Of a stretch of 64,000 nucleotides of DNA, positions 50,905 through 59,047 are shown piece after piece; position 1 is the stretch's first letter; each line of letters opens with the position of its first letter. Location: NCBI GenBank assembly GCA_934454525.1, contig CAKSFM010000004.1, positions 1 through 64,000 of the forward strand, given 5' to 3'. The DNA comes from an uncultured Clostridia bacterium (GTDB lineage Bacteria > Bacillota > Clostridia > UMGS1883). A model generated the notes under the pieces. That model was not told the DNA's origin and did no database searches. It worked only from the letters and a program-made list of their open reading frames with translations. The translations under genes were made by a program, and so were the position numbers.

Positions 50905-52974
50905 TTAATCATTAAGAAGCGGACGCATACTGTGCGCGCTTATCAGCATTGTTGAACCGTTGTGCAGAATTGATGAAACGGACGGCGTAATCACTCCGCC
51001 CATGCCGAGCAGTATCAGCGCCGTATTAAATGCCACGATAATTCCGTAGTTTCGTGTGATTCTCCTGAGCATTCTGCGGCTAAGTTCGCGGACAAGCGTT
51101 AAATCGCGCAAATCTTCCGTGAGAAGCGTTATATCCGCAACCTCGCGCGCAAGGTCGGACGAATCTTTCATTGCAACCGAAACATCCGCTGCGGCAAGCG
51201 CCGGGGAATCGTTTATCCCATCCCCCACCATGATAACGGTTTTGCCCCCGCCTTTCAGTTCGTTTATTATCTCTGCCTTGTTTTCGGGAAGAACCTGTGC
51301 GCGCAGCTGAGTTATTCCAAGCTTTTCCGCAGTTCTTTCTGCCGCACTTATATGGTCGCCCGTCAGCATCACAATATTTTCAACGCCGCTTTTGCGCAGA
51401 AGCTTAATCGCTTCGGCAGCCTCCGGACGAGGAGGGTCGCTTATGCAGATAACGGCGGCAAGCTTTCCGGCAATTGCCAGATAAATCGTTGAGCATCCTG
51501 CGCTTTCCTTTTCAATCAGACTGCGTTCTTCGTCAGTGATTTCAACGCCCTCATCCTCGGCAACAAAATGCTCGCTGCCGATTATTGTGCGCTCGCCGTG
51601 CAGCATCGTCACAATTCCGTGCGCGACAATATACTCAACATCGGCGTGCTCCTCCTCGTGGTGCAGATTCTTAAGCTGCGCCGCCTTAACAACCGCTTTA
51701 GCCATGCTGTGCGGAAAATGCTCTTCAAGGCATGCCGAAATTTTAAGCGCTTCATCCTCGGAATATTTTCCGAACGGAATTACTTTCTCAACAACCGGGC
51801 ATGCATTTGTCAGAGTTCCGGTTTTATCAAACACAATTGTGTCGGCATTGGCAAAACTTTCAAAATGCTTGCCGCCCTTTACCACAAATCCGTGACCCGA
51901 GGCTTCACGCATAGCGCTTATAACGCTGATCGGTGTTGCAAGCTTGATTGCGCATGAATAATCAACCATAAGCACTGACAGTGCTTTTGTGACATTACCG
52001 GTAAAAAGATATGTAAGCGCCGACAGCGTTAAGCTGTACGGAACAATTGAGTTTGCCATTTTTTCCGCGCGAGACTGAACTCCGGCTTTAAGATTTTCGC
52101 CGTTTTCAATCAAATCGACAATATGGGAAATCCTGCTGCTGTTCACACCTCCGAGCGCTTCAACGCTGATTGAGCCTTCCTCAACAACCGTTCCGGCATA
52201 AACCGTTGCACCCTCTTTTTTAAGCACTGCAAGCGGCTCACCCGTCATTGATGCCTCATTCACATTTGCATGACCGGAAACAACGGTGCCGTCAACGGCA
52301 ATCATTGCCCCATCGCGGAACACACAAATGTCACCCTTTTTAACTGCGGAAAGAGGAACTTTAACCTGCTTTCCGTCAGCTTCTTTCCAAACAGTGTCAA
52401 ATTTAAATGACAGACTGTCCGCAAGAGCATTTTTTGTACGCTTGCGCGTATAATCCTCCAGCAGTCCCGATACTTTTAAAAGGAATATAATGGAGTTGAC
52501 CTCCTTGTACATTCCGCGCAGAAGCGCTGCGCTGACAGCCGTTCCGTCAAGCAGCGAAACATCGGCACGAAATGCCGCAATGCTCGAAATTGCTTTCTTT
52601 ATATACGGAATCGCTTTGTAATATGTCAGTGCAATCCCAATCGGCGACGGAATCAGGTGCTTGACAGCGTATCGGCGGATAACAAGCTTTGCCAGTTCGC
52701 GGCGAAACTGCTTCGCGTCCTCATTTTGGCTGTCGTCCCGTTTTTCAACGGCTGAGATTTTAATGCCTTTCATGTAAGACACAAGCTCATCGCGGAAACC
52801 CTGCTTGTACAATACAAGTATTCCTCCGTTCACGCTCGAAGCTTTCGCATCGCGCACATACGGCAGAGCCGACAAAAGCTCCTCAAGCGGACATTCCTGC
52901 TCTTTGAGAAAACGTCCGCTTCCCAGCCGGAATCTGATTCTTCCGCGCGACTCATGAACTATTTTAAGCTTCAT
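50905..52974 (-). CDS. P1B-type heavy-metal-transporting ATPase
   Basis: A 689-residue P-type ATPase; the start at 52974 (MKLKIVHESRGRIRFRLGSG) is chosen as the usual N-terminus and overlaps the small upstream gene. Motifs: actuator TGEP in NEASMTGEPLAV, phosphorylation DKTGTLT, the HP-type EEHFPHSMAKAV, and the hinge MVGDGINDSPAL. The transmembrane metal motif reads DYSCAIKLATP, not the CPC or SPC of copper or cobalt types, close to the manganese/zinc CtpC-like group. The N-terminal HMA-like domain lacks a CxxC. It probably exports a divalent metal; the metal is not assignable. Confidence 0.93.
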   Translation of the reverse strand: MKLKIVHESRGRIRFRLGSGRFLKEQECPLEELLSALPYVRDAKASSVNGGILVLYKQGFRDELVSYMKGIKISAVEKRDDSQNEDAKQFRRELAKLVIRRYAVKHLIPSPIGIALTYYKAIPYIKKAISSIAAFRADVSLLDGTAVSAALLRGMYKEVNSIIFLLKVSGLLEDYTRKRTKNALADSLSFKFDTVWKEADGKQVKVPLSAVKKGDICVFRDGAMIAVDGTVVSGHANVNEASMTGEPLAVLKKEGATVYAGTVVEEGSISVEALGGVNSSRISHIVDLIENGENLKAGVQSRAEKMANSIVPYSLTLSALTYLFTGNVTKALSVLMVDYSCAIKLATPISVISAMREASGHGFVVKGGKHFESFANADTIVFDKTGTLTNACPVVEKVIPFGKYSEDEALKISACLEEHFPHSMAKAVVKAAQLKNLHHEEEHADVEYIVAHGIVTMLHGERTIIGSEHFVAEDEGVEITDEERSLIEKESAGCSTIYLAIAGKLAAVICISDPPRPEAAEAIKLLRKSGVENIVMLTGDHISAAERTAEKLGITQLRAQVLPENKAEIINELKGGGKTVIMVGDGINDSPALAAADVSVAMKDSSDLAREVADITLLTEDLRDLTLVRELSRRMLRRITRNYGIIVAFNTALILLGMGGVITPSVSSILHNGSTMLISAHSMRPLLND

Positions 52975-53218
52975 TGTCTTCCGCTTCTTCCGCAGCATTC
53001 ATCTTTTCCCTTGCATCGCAGCAGATATCCTCCGCATCCTCTTTAAGGTTCTTCAGAGTTTCGCATGCGCTTTCTTTAAGCTGCATTCCCTTTGCCAGAC
53101 CGGACACGCACAATTCGCGCGTTTTCGGATTTTTCGCAATTTTCTTGCCAACCACAACTGTGAGCGCTCCTGCTGCGAAGCACAAAGCCTTGCAGCTCTT
53201 CAAACAATCAAATTTCAT
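52964..53218 (-). CDS. small PacL/DUF6110-like partner of the P-type ATPase
   Basis: An 84-residue protein; the start at 53218 follows GGGAGGAA and trims a long in-frame extension lying in the promoter region. It has a short N-terminal hydrophobic helix (CKALCFAAGALTVVVGKKIA), several cysteines (CLKSCKALC, ICCDA) and an acidic, helical C-terminus. It overlaps the ATPase start. The pattern matches small DUF6110/DUF1490-type proteins encoded beside metal P-type ATPases; mycobacterial PacL members act as partners of CtpC-type pumps. The same role is inferred here. Confidence 0.75.
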   Translation of the reverse strand: MKFDCLKSCKALCFAAGALTVVVGKKIAKNPKTRELCVSGLAKGMQLKESACETLKNLKEDAEDICCDAREKMNAAEEAEDNEA

Positions 53219-53294
53219 AACGTATTCCTCCCTTGAAATTATAAATATTTTAGCACCGCTCGGCAAAAATGTCAATATTTTAAGCGGTTGTTTT

Positions 53295-54029
53295 TTATTT
53301 AAAAAACCATCCGAAAAGCCCCTGTTTTTTATCGGGTGCATCGGTGTATTTCACAACGGCTGCCGTCAGAGCTTCTTCCGCACCATTCTCCATTGCCTTT
53401 CTTATTATTGCAGCCGCCGTCTCTTTTGATGACGGTTCATTCTGCATGATTTCGGCAAGCTCCTTATCGGAAACAGCATTTATAACGGCATCGCAGCAGA
53501 CCGCAAACGAATCCCCGTTTTCAAGCTCAAGCTCCTGCGAACGTTCAAAGCTGCAGCCTCCCTCCCCGGCAAAACTGCCGGCAAAGCTTTCGTTTTTTTT
53601 CACAATGTGCCTAAGCTTTCCTTTCCGCAGCAAAAGCACATCGCCGCCGCCGATGTTATATGCGGAAGCAGTTTTCCCCGAAATGCACAGAACCGATGTC
53701 AGAAGCGCAACCCTCACGCCATCGCAGTCAAATATGTAGTCGCAGATTTCCGTGTTGAGCGATTCGGCAAAAGCTTCAAAATTTGCCGCCAAATCCTTTT
53801 TTCTGTGCTTTTCCGCAACGGAAGCGCCGATAAATGCCGCGGTTGCAGCCATATCCTCGGAACCTCTTCCGCTGAAAACAGCATAGACATTCTTTTTATG
53901 CGTCACATCATCCCATGCGGCAAGGTATTTATCCTCCGCGTCAAACCTGATTTTTCCGTTAATGCAGAAATTATCCGTATTGTCGCTTTTCGATTTTCCG
54001 ATAACAGTCATTGCGTAGCCTTCAAGCAT
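53295..54029 (-). CDS. PP2C-like phosphatase fold, catalytically degenerate
   Basis: A 244-residue PPM/PP2C-like protein; the start at 54029 follows GGAGG. The alignment order is kept: NTDNFCING stands for the NED motif, VYAVFSGRGSEDMA for VFAVFDGHGGEEVA, GGGDVLLLRKGKL for the GDSRxxLxRxGxL motif, FAVCCDAVINAVSDKEL for the SDG motif, and EEALTAAVVKY for the DNxTxxVV motif. At least two metal-binding Asp positions are replaced (Ser53 for the DG Asp; the DN Asp is not conserved). It is probably a pseudophosphatase or an enzyme with altered metal site. It sits beside the TIR/RCC1 gene. Confidence 0.7.
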   Translation of the reverse strand: MLEGYAMTVIGKSKSDNTDNFCINGKIRFDAEDKYLAAWDDVTHKKNVYAVFSGRGSEDMAATAAFIGASVAEKHRKKDLAANFEAFAESLNTEICDYIFDCDGVRVALLTSVLCISGKTASAYNIGGGDVLLLRKGKLRHIVKKNESFAGSFAGEGGCSFERSQELELENGDSFAVCCDAVINAVSDKELAEIMQNEPSSKETAAAIIRKAMENGAEEALTAAVVKYTDAPDKKQGLFGWFFK

Positions 54030-54152
54030 CCTGCTCCACCTCCTGCATTTATTTCTATTAATATAATATAGTAGAAATCCCCTTTTGTCAATGCCGCAGC
54101 TGAGTATCTTTTCTTAAATTTAATGACGCATAGGCATAAGGAGTTCATCTGT

Positions 54153-56714
54153 TTATTTCAGCAAGTTCCAGCTTGAAACATCAGCCTGTATATTGTCAGC
54201 ATCAGCTGCATATCCGCCTATAGCTATCGCCGTACCGTCTTTTTTTAAACCGATTGTATATGAACCACCTGCAGAAACAGCCACAATATCTTTCCAGTCT
54301 GACACATCGCACTCTCCGTTATAAAATTCTCCCGGACCTATATACTTAGTTGCCACCACTGTGCCGTCTTTCTTTAGTCCGATTGTGTAACCATCCCCTG
54401 CTGAAACTGCCACAATATCTTTCCAGTCTGACACATCGCACTCTCCGGTATAAAATTCTCCATTGCCCAAATATCCGGTGGCTACTACTGTGCCGTCTTT
54501 CTTTAAACCGATCGTGCAATCATAACCCGCTGAAACTGCTACAATGTCTTTCCAGTCAGACACGTCACATTGTCCGTAATCATCATCCCCTAAATACTCT
54601 GTTGCCACTACCGTTCCGTCTTTTTTCAAACCGACTGTATGCTCGCGACCTGCCGAAATTGCCACAACATCTTTCCAGTCGGACACGTCGCACTGTCCGC
54701 TATAATAATCGCCCACATACTTGGTTGCTACCACTGTACCGTCCTTTTTTAACCCGACAGTATGATTATAATCTGCTGAAACTGCTACAATACCTTTCCA
54801 ATCTGACACTTCGTACTGTCCATGATATTCTTCATCAACAACATATTCACAGGGAATTTTTTTTGCCACTACCGTACCGTCTGTTTTTAAACCGACTATG
54901 TTCGTGCCGCTTGCTGAAACAGAAACGATATCTTTCCAGTCTGAAGTGATTCCAATTTTTTCTGCTTCCGCCACTGTACCATCCTTTTTCACTCCCGCAG
55001 CGTAAAAATAACCAATAGAAATCCTGTTCATATCCGATATGCTGCGCAATTGTTCAAAGGAATCCTTGTAGCCGGCGATTTCATTAAGCAATGCCATTGC
55101 TTCCAGCTTCTCGCCGCGGCTTATAAACTCCATTGCTTTTTTATATTTCGCATTAGGTATAATAATATTATCGGTCACATACGGCGCAGCAGTGCAAACA
55201 ACGGCAATCAGCGCCGCAGCGGCGATAAATATCCGGATGAATCTTAACCGTTTTTTCCTTTTTTCCGTTTCAATCTGCACACGTCTTTTATACTCTGCAC
55301 GGCGCTGCTCCTCTTTTTCATCCAGTTCTCTGATAAGCTCACGGCATCTTTTTATTTTGTCCTGAGAATCTCTCCAATTCGGAATTTGGTTAAATATATT
55401 AATCGCATTCCAATAGCCGACCTTTGTGTTCTCGTTCATGCAGTCTATTGCAGATGAATATAACCGTTTGCCCTCTCTTTCCTCATTTCTTTTATTAATC
55501 AGCTCAATATATCCGTTAAGCGTATTTTTCAGCGCTTCATCGCCGAAGCGAACCGCTTTTTGATAGTTACCGCTCTTGTCAAAGGGCAGCGAACAATCCA
55601 TCAGTCCCTCCGGAGTTTTTACTTTCATCTCTGCCATCAGCTTCCCGAGGTATGCCTGTGCGTCCTCCGCGTTGCAGTTCAGCGCCTGTTCAAAAAAACC
55701 GTCCGCCTTTTCCCACTCACCGTCCTCAAGGGCAAGAATTCCGCGCTTTACCAAAGCAGCTCCGTTGCCCGAAACCGCATTTTGCACGATAACAGTTTCT
55801 TTAATTGCCGGTGATGCGTCCGCGGAAACAATCTTTTTTATTCCACGAACCAAATCCTGCATGAAACCGAGCTTTGCCATATCTTGTGCCTGCAGATGCG
55901 AAAACTCTTCCGGCAGGTCATACGGATCCATATCGCGGTATGCCGGAATCAAAACCTTTTTCGCCCCGTTTTTTATAAGCGCCAGGTATCTGGACCATTC
56001 GTTTTTAACCCACACCGCGTTAAAATATTCCTCTCTTGTTCCGAGAGCCACCATTACCTTTGACGAATTAAGCGCAGCGAATATGTATGGTTCATATGCA
56101 GTTCCCAGCTTATCCTCAAGAGTGATTCGCGAAAAGAAAACCTTAAAGCCATCCTTTGTCAGCTCATGATACAATTCCGTTGCAAGAACGCTGTCCTGTG
56201 TTCTGCGCCCGTCCTTATCGGTTTCCTTATAGCAGATAAACACGTCAAACGGCTCTTCTTTTTGTGAGATAGCCAGTATTCCCTTTTGAATTTCATTTAT
56301 TGCTGCCGCTTCGGCTTCATAAAGCTTCCTTTGCTCGCTGTCGGCACATTTTATCGCCGATTTATAATCCTCATCGTCAAAAACCGACGTGAACTGAGCC
56401 CTGTTTACCGTCGGAATCCTTTTGTGCGTTGCCGGATCCTCAACGTATTCAATTCCGTATCTGCACAAGACGAGAGACCAGTAGCTTTCCGCATCCTCAG
56501 TGTCATCATTGAGAATCTGCTCATAAATGCACATCGCCTTGTCAAAATCATTGTTCCTGCGGAAATGATTTGCTCTGTCAAAAAGATTTGCCTTTTTTTC
56601 ATCGTCAAGTCTGGGGAGGGTTTGCTTTGTACCGCAGTACTCACATGTTGCAACCGTCAAACCGGGATTTATTTCAAGCGCTCCGCCGCATATTTTGCAT
56701 TTAAACACAGCCAT
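54153..56714 (-). CDS. zinc-ribbon/TPR/TIR/transmembrane/RCC1-repeat protein
   Basis: An 853-residue multidomain protein. Residues 1-30: zinc ribbon (CKICGG...CEYCG; Cys6, 9, 24, 27). Residues ~40-150: TPR-like. Residues ~156-260: TIR domain (FDVFICYKETDKDGRRTQDS, then LEDKLGTAYEPYIFAALNSS); Glu208 in YEPYIFAAL lines up with the catalytic Glu of NADase TIRs such as SARM1 E642. Residues ~320-400: more TPR. Residues ~490-520: one membrane span (RFIRIFIAAAALIAVVCTAA). Residues ~590-850: six RCC1-like repeats of ~43 residues (VSDWKDIVAVSAGxxxTIGL, KKDGTVVATxYxG). It could be an NAD-cleaving immunity sensor; catalysis is inferred. Confidence 0.9.
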   Translation of the reverse strand: MAVFKCKICGGALEINPGLTVATCEYCGTKQTLPRLDDEKKANLFDRANHFRRNNDFDKAMCIYEQILNDDTEDAESYWSLVLCRYGIEYVEDPATHKRIPTVNRAQFTSVFDDEDYKSAIKCADSEQRKLYEAEAAAINEIQKGILAISQKEEPFDVFICYKETDKDGRRTQDSVLATELYHELTKDGFKVFFSRITLEDKLGTAYEPYIFAALNSSKVMVALGTREEYFNAVWVKNEWSRYLALIKNGAKKVLIPAYRDMDPYDLPEEFSHLQAQDMAKLGFMQDLVRGIKKIVSADASPAIKETVIVQNAVSGNGAALVKRGILALEDGEWEKADGFFEQALNCNAEDAQAYLGKLMAEMKVKTPEGLMDCSLPFDKSGNYQKAVRFGDEALKNTLNGYIELINKRNEEREGKRLYSSAIDCMNENTKVGYWNAINIFNQIPNWRDSQDKIKRCRELIRELDEKEEQRRAEYKRRVQIETEKRKKRLRFIRIFIAAAALIAVVCTAAPYVTDNIIIPNAKYKKAMEFISRGEKLEAMALLNEIAGYKDSFEQLRSISDMNRISIGYFYAAGVKKDGTVAEAEKIGITSDWKDIVSVSASGTNIVGLKTDGTVVAKKIPCEYVVDEEYHGQYEVSDWKGIVAVSADYNHTVGLKKDGTVVATKYVGDYYSGQCDVSDWKDVVAISAGREHTVGLKKDGTVVATEYLGDDDYGQCDVSDWKDIVAVSAGYDCTIGLKKDGTVVATGYLGNGEFYTGECDVSDWKDIVAVSAGDGYTIGLKKDGTVVATKYIGPGEFYNGECDVSDWKDIVAVSAGGSYTIGLKKDGTAIAIGGYAADADNIQADVSSWNLLK
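54190..54990. repeat. tandem coding repeats of the RCC1 region
   Basis: About six direct repeats of ~129 bp encode the RCC1-like blades. The nucleotide words are almost identical between neighbours, for example CAGTCTGACACATCGCACTC at ~54295 and ~54424, indicating recent duplication. They are not a CRISPR: the period equals 43 codons and the frame is open throughout. Confidence 0.8.
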
Positions 56715-56756
56715 AGCTCAATCCTGCCTTTTTTACTTAATATATACTCTAATTAC

Positions 56757-56785
56757 ATTATAGTACAAAAATTTACAAAAGTCAA
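56757..56785 (-). promoter_or_regulatory. promoter of the TIR/RCC1 gene
   Basis: Minus strand: TTGACT (56785-56780) and TATAAT (56762-56757), spacing 17 bases, ~40 bases before the ATG at 56714. Confidence 0.8.
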
Positions 56786-56862
56786 ATATATCGTTTTTGC
56801 ACTTAAATTTACATTTTTTTCTGAAATTAAATATATTTTTTTGGATTTTAAGGAAAAAAAGC

Positions 56863-56891
56863 TTGCAATATATAAAAAGCTGTGCTAAAAT
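56863..56891 (+). promoter_or_regulatory. promoter of the rimP-nusA-infB operon
   Basis: TTGCAA (56863-56868) and TAAAAT (56886-56891), spacing 17 bases, ~20 bases before the rimP leader hairpin. Confidence 0.8.
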
Positions 56892-56907
56892 ATATTGCGG
56901 TAATGTG

Positions 56908-56930
56908 AGAGTGGGTTGTTTCCCACTCTT
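56908..56930 (+). ncRNA. rimP leader hairpin
   Basis: GAGTGGG (56909-56915) and CCCACTC (56922-56928) form a 7-bp stem with a 6-base loop, followed by TT. This AGAGTGGG-type stem is the hallmark of the rimP leader found before rimP in many Firmicutes. It probably acts in autoregulation of the operon. Confidence 0.65.
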
Positions 56931-56961
56931 TCGTATTATATATGAGATTTGGGGGGAGCTT

Positions 56962-57417
56962 ATGTCAAGAGCTGAGGAAACGCTTATCCGGCTTGCAGAG
57001 CCTGTGTGCCGCGAGTGCGGAACATATGTGTATGACGCGGAGTATAAAAAAGAGGGCGGCAGCTATTATCTGCGGCTTTATATCGATAAGGACGGCGGAG
57101 TCGGAATTGATGACTGCGAAAGAGTGAGCCGCGCACTGAATCCGCTCCTTGACCGCGAGGATTTTATAAAGGAAGCTTATATTTTTGAGGTTTCTTCCCC
57201 GGGAATGGACAGACTTTTGTCGCAGCCATGGCATTTTGAAAAGGTTTTGGGGCAGGATATTGATATAAAGCTGTTTGCACCGATTGACGGGAAAAAGACG
57301 ATAACCGGAAAACTTATATCGTTTGAAAATAATATAATCACCGTTTCGGAAAACGGAAAGGAAACAAAAATCGATAAAAAACTCGCAGCCTCAGTGCGGC
57401 TTGCGGTTAAATTTTAG
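56962..57417 (+). CDS. rimP: ribosome maturation factor RimP
   Basis: A 151-residue cytosolic protein needed for 30S subunit maturation. The start at 56962 (MSRAEETLIRLAEPVCRECG) follows GGGGGGAG; the frame is open far upstream but that lies in the promoter. Typical RimP features: LYIDKDGGVGIDDCERVSR (the IDxxGGVxxDDC core) and IFEVSSPGMDRLLSQPWHFE. It is the first gene of the operon with nusA and infB, the usual order. Confidence 0.97.
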   Translation: MSRAEETLIRLAEPVCRECGTYVYDAEYKKEGGSYYLRLYIDKDGGVGIDDCERVSRALNPLLDREDFIKEAYIFEVSSPGMDRLLSQPWHFEKVLGQDIDIKLFAPIDGKKTITGKLISFENNIITVSENGKETKIDKKLAASVRLAVKF

Positions 57418-57436
57418 TTAGGAGTGTTGACCGGAA

Positions 57437-58474
57437 ATGAATAACGAGCTGATACTTGCGCTGGAGGCGCTTGAAAAGGAGAAGCATATTAAAAAGGAAG
57501 TTATGTTTGAAGCGCTTGAAACCGCCTTGGTTGCAGCTTATAAAAAGAACTTCGGTTCGGGTTACAACTGTTTTGCGGAGGTGAACCGTGAAAACGGCGA
57601 TATGCGCGTTTACTGCAGAAAGGAAGTTGTTGAAGAGGTTGAAGATGACTGCACACAGATTTCACTTGCGGAGGCGCAGTCAATCAACAAGCGCTATCAG
57701 ATAGGCGACAGCGTTGACTTTAAGGCTGACCCGCTTAAATTCGGGCGTATTGCGGCACAGACCGCAAAAGGCATGGTTGTTCAGAAAATCCGTGAAGCGG
57801 AACGCGGAAATATGTATGATGAATACAGCGATAAGGAAAATGATGTTATGAGCGGACGCGTTGAAAAGCTTGACCGCCGCGGAATCATCATTGACCTCGG
57901 CACAGCTGAGGCGCTTTTAACACCGGGCGAACAGATTCCCGGTGAGGATTATACTCCCGGCAAACGAATTAAGGTATATGTTTTTGAGGTTAAGAAAACG
58001 AACAGAAGCGTTAATCTTATGGTATCGCGCACACATCCCGGACTTGTTAAAAAGCTTTTTGAGCAGGAGGTTCCCGAAATCTCAGACGGCACGGTAAAAA
58101 TAATGAGCATTGCGCGCGAAGCCGGCAGCAGAAGCAAAATCGCCGTTTTCTCAGAAAATGAAAATGTCGATCCTGTCGGGGCGTGCGTCGGGCAGCGCGG
58201 AACGCGTGTTGCAGATATCGTGCGTGAGCTTAACGATGAAAAGATTGATATTGTTCAGTACAGCGAAGATCCTGCGGAATATATCAGTGCGGCGCTCAAT
58301 CCGGCAAAGGTGCTTTCTGTCGATATTGATGAAAAAAACAAATCGGCAATGGTAACCGTTCCCGAATTTCAGCTTTCACTTGCCATCGGCAAAGAGGGGC
58401 AGAATGCCCGTCTTGCGGCAAGGCTCACGGGATGGAAAATTGATATAAAGAGTGACGAATCCGGAAAGGAATGA
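57437..58474 (+). CDS. nusA: transcription termination/antitermination factor NusA
   Basis: A 345-residue NusA. The N-terminal RNA-polymerase-binding domain (MNNELILALEALEKEKHIKK) is followed by S1 (GRVEKLDRRGIIIDLGTAEA) and two KH domains (VDPVGACVGQRGTRVADIVR and FQLSLAIGKEGQNARLAARL). It ends after KH2 without the C-terminal acidic repeats of enterobacteria, as in other Firmicutes. It sets pausing, termination and antitermination. It lies 19 bases after rimP. Confidence 0.98.
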   Translation: MNNELILALEALEKEKHIKKEVMFEALETALVAAYKKNFGSGYNCFAEVNRENGDMRVYCRKEVVEEVEDDCTQISLAEAQSINKRYQIGDSVDFKADPLKFGRIAAQTAKGMVVQKIREAERGNMYDEYSDKENDVMSGRVEKLDRRGIIIDLGTAEALLTPGEQIPGEDYTPGKRIKVYVFEVKKTNRSVNLMVSRTHPGLVKKLFEQEVPEISDGTVKIMSIAREAGSRSKIAVFSENENVDPVGACVGQRGTRVADIVRELNDEKIDIVQYSEDPAEYISAALNPAKVLSVDIDEKNKSAMVTVPEFQLSLAIGKEGQNARLAARLTGWKIDIKSDESGKE

Positions 58475-58481
58475 TTTTCCG

Positions 58482-58736
58482 ATGAGCAAGATTCCGCTCA
58501 GAATGTGCATTGTTTGCCGTGAAATGAAGCCGAAAACAGAGCTTCTTAAAATAGTAAAATCGGCGGACGGTGCAATTGCGCCCGATAAAAGCGGCAAAAT
58601 GCCGGGGCGCGGCGCATATATATGTACAAGCGGCGGCTGCGCGGCAAGGCTTGAAAAAACAAAAGCGCTTGAACGTGCATTTAAGTGCGCGGTACATAAG
58701 GATATTAAGGAAATTATAATGAAAGAACTGATTTAA
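58482..58736 (+). CDS. ylxR: YlxR/RnpM RNA-binding protein
   Basis: An 84-residue protein; the start at 58482 (MSKIPLRMCIVCREMKPKTE) lies 7 bases after the nusA stop. YlxR family marks are RMCIVCREMKPKTELLKIVK and KMPGRGAYICTSGGC, rich in conserved Cys, Arg and Gly for RNA binding. The family binds RNase P RNA and modulates its activity. Its stop overlaps the next start as TAATG. Confidence 0.92.
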   Translation: MSKIPLRMCIVCREMKPKTELLKIVKSADGAIAPDKSGKMPGRGAYICTSGGCAARLEKTKALERAFKCAVHKDIKEIIMKELI

Positions 58737-59047
58737 TGAACGATAAATTACTCGGTATGCTCGGTTTGGCAGTGCGGGCCGGAAAAGTTTCTTTCGGCGT
58801 TTTTATGACCGAAAAGCTTGTTGATGAGGGCAAGGCACGCCTTGTTATTGCCGCATCTGATATAGGCAGCAGCAACAAACGGCGGCTTGAGGCAAAATGC
58901 CTGCACTCGGGAGTCAGAATTATATATTATTCCGACAAAGAAAATCTCAGCCGCGCGGTCGGGCGCGAAAACACTCCCGCCGTCGGGATCAGGGACGAGG
59001 GGTTCACCGAAGCTATCGTGAAAATTTTTGGAGGTGTTGCTAAATGA
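58736..59047 (+). CDS. ylxQ: YlxQ, L7Ae/L30e-family RNA-binding protein
   Basis: A 103-residue L7Ae-fold protein: [20 protein letters not shown], then [20 protein letters not shown], with the A-x-D-x-S pattern of kink-turn binding proteins. It is the usual partner between YlxR and InfB in Firmicutes. It probably binds a kink-turn RNA; no defined reaction. The start overlaps ylxR by one base; the stop overlaps infB (ATGA). Confidence 0.92.
   Translation: MNDKLLGMLGLAVRAGKVSFGVFMTEKLVDEGKARLVIAASDIGSSNKRRLEAKCLHSGVRIIYYSDKENLSRAVGRENTPAVGIRDEGFTEAIVKIFGGVAK

Noticed and set aside
54190..54990. Repeat array considered as CRISPR-like
   Set aside because: The units are 129 bp in an open frame encoding RCC1-like blades; no short spacer pattern and no cas genes.
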